NCBI RefSeq assembly: GCF_020382885.2
Contig: NW_025421231.1
Coordinates: 1 to 64,000, forward strand
Direction of reading: 5' to 3'
DNA length: 64,000 nucleotides
Source: Scatophagus argus
Lineage: Eukaryota > Chordata > Actinopteri > Scatophagidae
Below are positions 57,801-64,000 of this stretch, one piece after another. Under the pieces are notes generated by a model. That model did no database searches, was not told the origin of the DNA, and worked only from the letters and a program-made list of their open reading frames with translations. The position numbers were made by a program, and so were the translations under genes. Positions within the stretch are counted from its first letter, which is position 1. Each line of letters opens with the position of its first letter.

Positions 57801-60768
57801 TCATAATTGGCTGAACAGGCGTCGGTCATATACTTGCAAATTCTGCTAGTCATATGTTCCAAAGACTGGCCAATGGCTTGTTCAACTTCGTCGCTCTTAG
57901 TCAGTGGGCTGATGGCCATTGCTGTTCCCTGGTCAGGTTTAGCCATAGATGAGGATGTTTAAAAAAAGCTTTGGTTACAAAGTAGAACTAGATGACCTGT
58001 GTGGGACCCTAAATTGAACCACCATGATCTGGGGCCCCTACACGACCTCTGAAAAGGACAAGCCTTGGGGAAGATGCAAGACGGTTGGGCTTCAGAATGC
58101 TGTACGATTGAGTACCTGTGAGTCTTCTGTTAGTGTTCGATGCCACTTGGAGATTGACGGGGAGTTTTTTCTACATTAAAGGCTCTTGAGACTAGATGTT
58201 GGGTTCAAGAGGCTTTACGTATTGAGAACCTGGTCTTGAGTTTTTTGCTTTGCATTAAAGGCTCTTGAGGCTAGATGTTGGGTTCATGAGCCTGAACGTA
58301 TCGAGAAGCTGGTCTCGAGTTTTTTTGTTTTGCATTAAAGGCTCTTGAGGCTAGATGTTGGGTTTATGAGGCTTTACGTATTGCGAAGCTGGTCTCGAGT
58401 GACTTCCTGAAATTTGGGGGCAATTTTTGGGAACGTCCTCACGTGGTAGATATAGAAGTCATGTGTCCTGGGGCCACCAGCCTTAACGTATTGAGAAGCT
58501 GATCTCGAGTTTTTCTTTTGCATTAAAGGTTCTCGAGGCTAGATGTTGGGTTCATGAGGCTTTACGTATTGAGAAGCAGGTCTCGAGTTTTTTTGTTTTG
58601 CATTAAAGGCTCTCGAGGCTAGATGTTGGGTTCATGAGGCTTTACGTATTGAGAAGCTGTTCTCGAGTTTTTTTGTTTTGCTTTAAAGGCTCTGGAGGCT
58701 AGATGTTGGGTTTATGAGGCTTTACGTATTGAGAAGCTGGTCTCGAGTTTTTTTTTTTATTAAAGGCTCTTGAGGCTGGATGTTGGGTTCATTGGGCTTT
58801 ATGTATTGCGAAGCTGGTCTCAAGTTTTTTGCTTTGCATTAAAGGCTCTTGAGGCTAGATGTTGGGTCATGAGCCTTTACGTATTGCGAAGCTGGTCTCG
58901 AGTGACTTCCTGAAATTTGGGGGCAATTTTTGGGAACGTGCTCACGTGGTAGATATAGAAGTCATGTGTCCCGGGGCCACCATATATGTTAGTTTTTGCA
59001 AAAGCTACTGCAAATCAGTACACTCACATTTGGCTGAACAGGCCTCGGTCATATACTTGCAAATTCTGCTAGTCATATGTTCCAAAGACTGGCCAATGGC
59101 TTGTTCAACTTCGTCGCTCTTAGTCAGTGGGCTGATGGCCATTGCTGTTCCCTGGTCAGGTTTAGCCATAGATGAGGATGTTTAAAAAAAGCTTTGGTTA
59201 CAAAGTAGAACTAGATGACCTGTGTGGGACCCTAAATTGAACCACCATGATCTGGGGCCCCTACACGACCTCTGAAAAGGACAAGCCTTGGGGAAGATGC
59301 AAGACGGTTGGGCTTCAGAATGCTGTACGATTGAGTACCTGTGAGTCTTCTGTTAGTGTTCGATGCCACTTGGAGATTGACGGGGAGTTTTTTCTACATT
59401 AAAGGCTCTTGAGACTAGATGTTGGGTTCAAGAGGCTTTACGTATTGAGAAGCTGGTCTCGAGTTTTTTTTTTTATTAAAGGCTCTTGAGGCTGGATGTT
59501 GGGTTCATTGGGCTTTATGTATTACGAAGCTGGTCTCAAGTTTTTTGCTTTGCATTAAAGGCTCTTGAGGCTAGAAGTTGGGTCATGAGCCTTTACGTAT
59601 TGCGAAGCTGGTCTCGAGTGACTTCCTGAAATTTGGGGGCAATTTTTGGGAACGTCCTCACGTGGTAGATATAGAAGTCATGTGTCCTGGGGCCACCACA
59701 TATGTTAATTTTTGCAAAAGCTACTGCAAGTCAGTACACTCATAATTGGCTGAACAGGCGTCGGTCATATACTTGCAAATTCTGCTAGTCATATGTTCCA
59801 AAGACTGGCCAATGGCTTGTTCAAGTTCGTCGCTCTTAGTCAGTGGGCTGATGGCCATTGCTGTTCCCTGGTCAGGTTTAGCCATAGATGAGGATGTTTA
59901 AAAAAAGCTTTGGTTACAAAGTAGAACTAGATGACCTGTGTGGGACCCTAAATTGAACCACCATGATCTGGGGCCCCTACACGACCTCTGAAAAGGACAA
60001 GCCTTGGGGAAGATGCAAGACGGTTGGGCTTCAGAATGCTGTACGATTGAGTACCTGTGAGTCTTCTGTTAGTGTTCGATGCCACTTGGAGATTGACGGG
60101 GAGTTTTTTCTACATTAAAGGCTCTTGAGACTAGATGTTGGGTTCAAGAGGCTTTACGTATTGAGAACCTGGTCTTGAGTTTTTTGCTTTGCATTAAAGG
60201 CTCTTGAGGCTAGATGTTGGGTTCATGAGCCTGAACGTATCGAGAAGCTGGTCTCGAGTTTTTTTGTTTTGCATTAAAGGCTCTTGAGGCTAGATGTTGG
60301 GTTTATGAGGCTTTACGTATTGCGAAGCTGGTCTCGAGTGACTTCCTGAAATTTGGGGGCAATTTTTGGGAACGTGCTCACGTGGTAGATATAGAAGTCA
60401 TGTGTCCTGGGGCCACCAGCCTTAACGTATTGAGAAGCTGATCTCGAGTTTTTCTTTTGCATTAAAGGTTCTCGAGGCTAGATGTTGGGTTCATGAGGCT
60501 TTACGTATTGAGAAGCAGGTCTCGAGTTTTTTTGTTTTGCATTAAAGGCTCTCGAGGCTAGATGTTGGGTTCATGAGGCTTTATGTATTGCGAAGCTGGT
60601 CTCGAGTTTTTTGCTTTGCATTAAAGGCTCTTGAGGCTATATGTTGGGTTCATGAGCCTTTACGTATTGTGAAGCTGATCTCGAGTGACTTCTTGAAATT
60701 TGGGGGCAATTTTTGGGAACGTCCTCACGTGGTAGATATAGAAGTCATGTGTCCCAGGGCCACCATAT

Positions 60769-62316
60769 ACAGTAGTAGCCATTCAGTTCTTCTCAGCCAG
60801 ACTAGATGGCTGCCAATTACCTGCCAATTTCCAGCGGCTGGAGAGATCCCCCTCCTTCTCCTGGGCGTGTCTATTTTTTACTGTAACTCCTCCTATTTAT
60901 TGTATCACAGGCTATAACCATTAGATGGCACTTCTCTCACAGAATGCACGTCCCTCACAGTCGCGGTGTATGAATGTCCACTGACTGCGAGAGGTGGCGC
61001 TTTAAGTACCACCTCTGTCAGTCAGTAGAAATTCAGTCGAGATGACATAGGCAACATAACCATTGTTCTTGTTTAGAAGTAAAATGATAACACAGCTAGC
61101 TAGATAGTAGCGGAGCTGCGCTGGCTCCAGTTTTATCTGGAAAAGGATATTCTATTCTAATCATACCTTCTGTGGAATATTTGATCACAGTGTATTGAAG
61201 CTACATTGTGAAGCTAAAAGGAAAAGTACATGTGATGAACAGCCTTTTGGAAGATGTTTGCAGTTGTGCACACATTCAGTGGATGTCATAGGCCAGGGAG
61301 TTAGCATTATCATTGCTAAACCTTTTGTTTACACTTAATGGGCTATTGGTATCCCATTGTCACACAAATCACATAAAGAGCCAAAAATACAGCTGGTGAG
61401 TCTTTGAGGGGGGAAGTTTTGTCCTGTGGGCCTTGGCTATCTTCTGTTACTGTACCATTTTATCCACAGCAGCAGTTAAGCAACTCTAAATAACTTTCAC
61501 TCAAAAGTAATTAGTTAGATTACAAGATACAGTGCAAGTTACTTGTGAACCGGTGAGTCGCTCAGGATCAATCAGTGAAATGCACTGTACAGTATACCTC
61601 ACTTAGAGCAGACGCCCTATTGACAAGAGAGACAAGAGACTAAAGTCCTGTCTGCAGCAACACTGGGTCCAAATCTCTGAATCTACACTACAAGAGGAAA
61701 AATTACAGGTGATGAACAACCTTTTAGAAGGAACTGAACGCTCTTTGTGGGGGGCTGTGCATCTGTGTGACGATGCCACATTCCTTTCAAACAGCCACTG
61801 TGCATTACAAAAGGTTAGGTCAATCACCCGTATTCTTCCTCTTTAAATGTAGATTCACACCTGGTGTTGCTGCAGTCGGTTTAGTGTGTGCCCTTTTGTT
61901 AATTCTCCTCTCCTTCAGTGATCATGTTCTCACTACAGCTACTATATTCTGTTGTCACCAAACAGTGAGGATGGGAGATTTGGCAGATGCACAAAAACAG
62001 TCTCTTGACCTCGCTTGTGGAACTATTTGTGTTAGCGGAGCTGTTGTCACACTCAAGGTTGTGCTGCTGTACTTAATATCAACACTGGTGAGATTATCTG
62101 CGCCACTTGGCCACTCCAACCGAGATATCACCATTATATAACTCCGGCACCACTATAAGCAGTATTTACTGTATATATTCCAGCACCGATTCCCAATCAG
62201 TGACACATGGCATTCCTGTGGGATGACAGCCCCTACTCGGGACATAATCACTGCTCCTCCCCGTGGAAAAATGAGGCATTGCAGTTGATTTTCACACGGG
62301 CTACTGAGGGGCATGT
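60769..62316 (+). repeat. 1.5-kb non-satellite block, copy 3
   Basis: Same as 44770-46310, offset +8,411 from copy 2. Its right junction reads GGGGCATGTA instead of GGGGCGTGTA. Confidence 0.85.
61767..62141 (+). CDS. 124-codon ORF with two membrane segments, copy 3 (unknown)
   Basis: Third intact copy; its protein is the same as copy 2. Confidence 0.35.
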   Translation: MTMPHSFQTATVHYKRLGQSPVFFLFKCRFTPGVAAVGLVCALLLILLSFSDHVLTTATIFCCHQTVRMGDLADAQKQSLDLACGTICVSGAVVTLKVVLLYLISTLVRLSAPLGHSNRDITII

Positions 62317-64000
62317 ATTAAAGGCTCTTGAGGCTAGATGTTGGGTCATGAGCCTTTACATTTTGCGAAGCTGGTCTCGAGTGACTTCCTGAAATTTGGG
62401 GGCAATTTTTGGGAACGTGCTCACGTGGTAGATATAGAAGTCATGTGTCCTGGGGCCACCAGCCTTAACGTATTGAGAAGCTGGTCTCGAGTTTTTCTTT
62501 TGCATTAAAGGTTCTTGAGGCTAGATGTTGGGTTCATGAGGCTTTACGTATTGAGAACCTGGTCTTGAGTTTTTTGCTTTGCATTAAAGGCTCTGGAGGC
62601 TAGATGTTGGGTTCATGAGCCTTAACGTATTGAGAAGCTGGACTCGAGTTTTTCTTTTGCATTAAAGGCTCTTGAGGCTAGATGTTGGGTTCATGAGGCT
62701 TTACGTATTGAGAAGCTGGTCTCGAGTTTTTTTGTTTTGCATTAAAGGCTCTTGAGGCTAGATGTTGGGTTCATGAGGCTTTACGTATTGAGAAGCTGGT
62801 CTCGAGTTTTTTTTTATTAAAGGCTCTTGAGGCTGGATGTTGGGTTCATTGGGCTTTATGTATTGCGAAGCTGGTCTCAAGTTTTTTGCTTTGCATTAAA
62901 GGCTCTTGAGGCTAGATGTTGGGTCATGAGACTTTACGTATTGCGAAGCTGGTCTCGAGTGACTTCCTGAAATTTGGGGGCAATTTTTGGGAACGTGCTC
63001 ACGTGGTAGATATAGAAGACATGTGTCCCGGGGCCACCATATATGTTAGTTTTTGCAAAAGCTACTGCAAATCAGTACACTCACATTTGGCTGAACAGGC
63101 CTCGGTCATATACTTGCAAATTCTGCTAGTCATATGTTCCAAAGACTGGCCAATGGCTTGTTCAACTTCGTAGCTCCTAGTCAGTGGGCTGATGGCCATT
63201 GCTGTTCCCTGGTCAGGTTTAGCCATAGATAAGGATGTTTAAGAAAGTTTTGGTTACAAAGTAGAACGAGATGACCTGTGTGGGACCCTAAATTGAACCA
63301 CCATGATCTGGGGCCCCTACACGACCTCTGAAAAGGACAAGCCTTGGGGAAGATGCAAGACGGTTGGGCTTCAGAATGCTGTACGATTGAGTACCTGTGA
63401 GTCTTCTGTTAGTGTTCGATGCCACTTGGAGATTGACGGGGAGTTTTTTCTACATTAAAGGCTCTTGAGACTAGATGTTGGGTTCATGAGGCTTTATGTA
63501 TTGAGAACCTGGTCTTGAGTTTTTTGCTTTGCATTAAAGGCTCTTGAGGCAGATGTTGGGTTCTTGAGGCTTCACGTATTGAGAAGTTGGTCTCGAGTTT
63601 TTTGCTCTGCATTAACGGCTCTTGAGGATAGATGTTGGGTTCATGAGTCTTTACCTTTTGCGAAGCTGGTCTCAAGTGACTTCCTGAAATTTGGGGGCAA
63701 TTTTTGGGAACGTCCTCACGTGGTAGATATAGAAGTCATGTGTCCTGGGGCCACCAGCCTTAACGTATTGAGAAGCTGATCTCGAGTTTTTCTTTTGCAT
63801 TAAAGGTTCATGAGGCTTTACGTATTGAGAACCTGGTCTTGAGTTTTTTGCTTTGCATTAAAGGCTCTTGAGGCTAGATGTTGGGTTCATGGGCCTTAAC
63901 GTATTGAGAAGCTGGACTCGAGTTTTTCTTTTGCATTAAAGGCTCTTGAGGCTAGATGTTGGGTTCATGAGGCTTTACGTATTGAGAAGCTGGTCTCGAG

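Larger units (their letters stand above)
44541..64000 (+). repeat. Higher-order satellite array, large units of 7,588 and 8,411 bases
   Basis: Matching features recur at exact distances: 45768, 53356, 61767 (124-codon ORF); 47485, 55073, 63484; and 44574, 52162, 60573. The offsets are 7,588 then 8,411 bases. Unit 1 is about 44541-52130, unit 2 about 52131-60540, and unit 3 runs off the window. Each unit is built from 80-base monomers, short blocks ending CCACCAGCCTTAACG, and full 0.5-kb blocks. The 823-base difference is one extra monomer-plus-block segment in unit 2. Identity between units is very high, so expansion is recent. Confidence 0.92.

Noticed and set aside
1-64000. tRNA, rRNA or other structural RNA genes
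   Set aside because: None recognised by eye. A covariance-model scan would be needed to exclude them.

Overview
The window is a repeat-dense stretch of vertebrate nuclear DNA, most likely from a ray-finned (teleost) fish. The evidence is intron-containing genes with GT-AG borders, LINE fragments ending in short GATTCT-type tails, a Tc1 element with the usual fish-type termini, hAT elements, a Kyakuja-Dileera-Zisupton (KDZ) transposase remnant, many microsatellites and one 500-base assembly gap. Nothing prokaryotic is present.

1-16.6 kb. Bases 1-9650 form one near-perfect palindrome: two arms of about 4.8 kb around an 80-base loop. The arms carry head-to-head copies of one gene. Its first visible exons have the signature of a tyrosine recombinase (Arg, Lys, Arg, His and Tyr in order). 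On the + strand I can follow an open, phase-consistent model of 17 exons from 5048 to 16460, about 1,600 codons, although the 5' end is missing. Behind the recombinase core the gene is built from repeats: four tandem acidic exons (260-base period), a three-fold duplicated exon module, a 23-unit coding minisatellite in one module copy, and an 8-unit, 108-base coding minisatellite in the last exon. LINE pieces are inserted in its introns.

16.6-31.7 kb. A non-coding stretch is followed by a minus-strand multi-exon gene (22721 to 19450) with a LINE in its last intron. Its C-terminus looks RBM44-like from memory. Next comes a nest of transposons: an intact-ended Tc1 inside an L1-like LINE inside an older repeat. 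Then come a LINE ORF1 remnant across the gap and an internally deleted hAT element with a 290-codon ORF. A minus-strand block at 30.4-31.7 kb looks like the missing 5' half of the recombinase-like gene family.

31.9-42.1 kb. This part holds another LINE RT remnant, a 178-base triplicated repeat, a KDZ transposase remnant, a second hAT relic (7 of 8 target-site bases matching) and a 200-base MITE with a perfect 8-base target-site duplication. A five-exon V-set immunoglobulin membrane protein gene lies at 40282-41643.

42.1-64 kb. An 80-base satellite forms higher-order repeats. From about 44.54 kb the array is a tandem of large units: 7,588 bases, 8,411 bases, then a third cut by the window end. 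Each unit contains 80-base monomers, repeated blocks of about 0.5 kb, and a 1.5-kb non-satellite block with the same 124-codon, two-membrane-segment ORF.

The most unusual features are the palindromic recombinase-like gene that has expanded by exon and minisatellite duplication, and the higher-order satellite with its embedded conserved ORF. Family names come from remembered motifs; no database search was possible.
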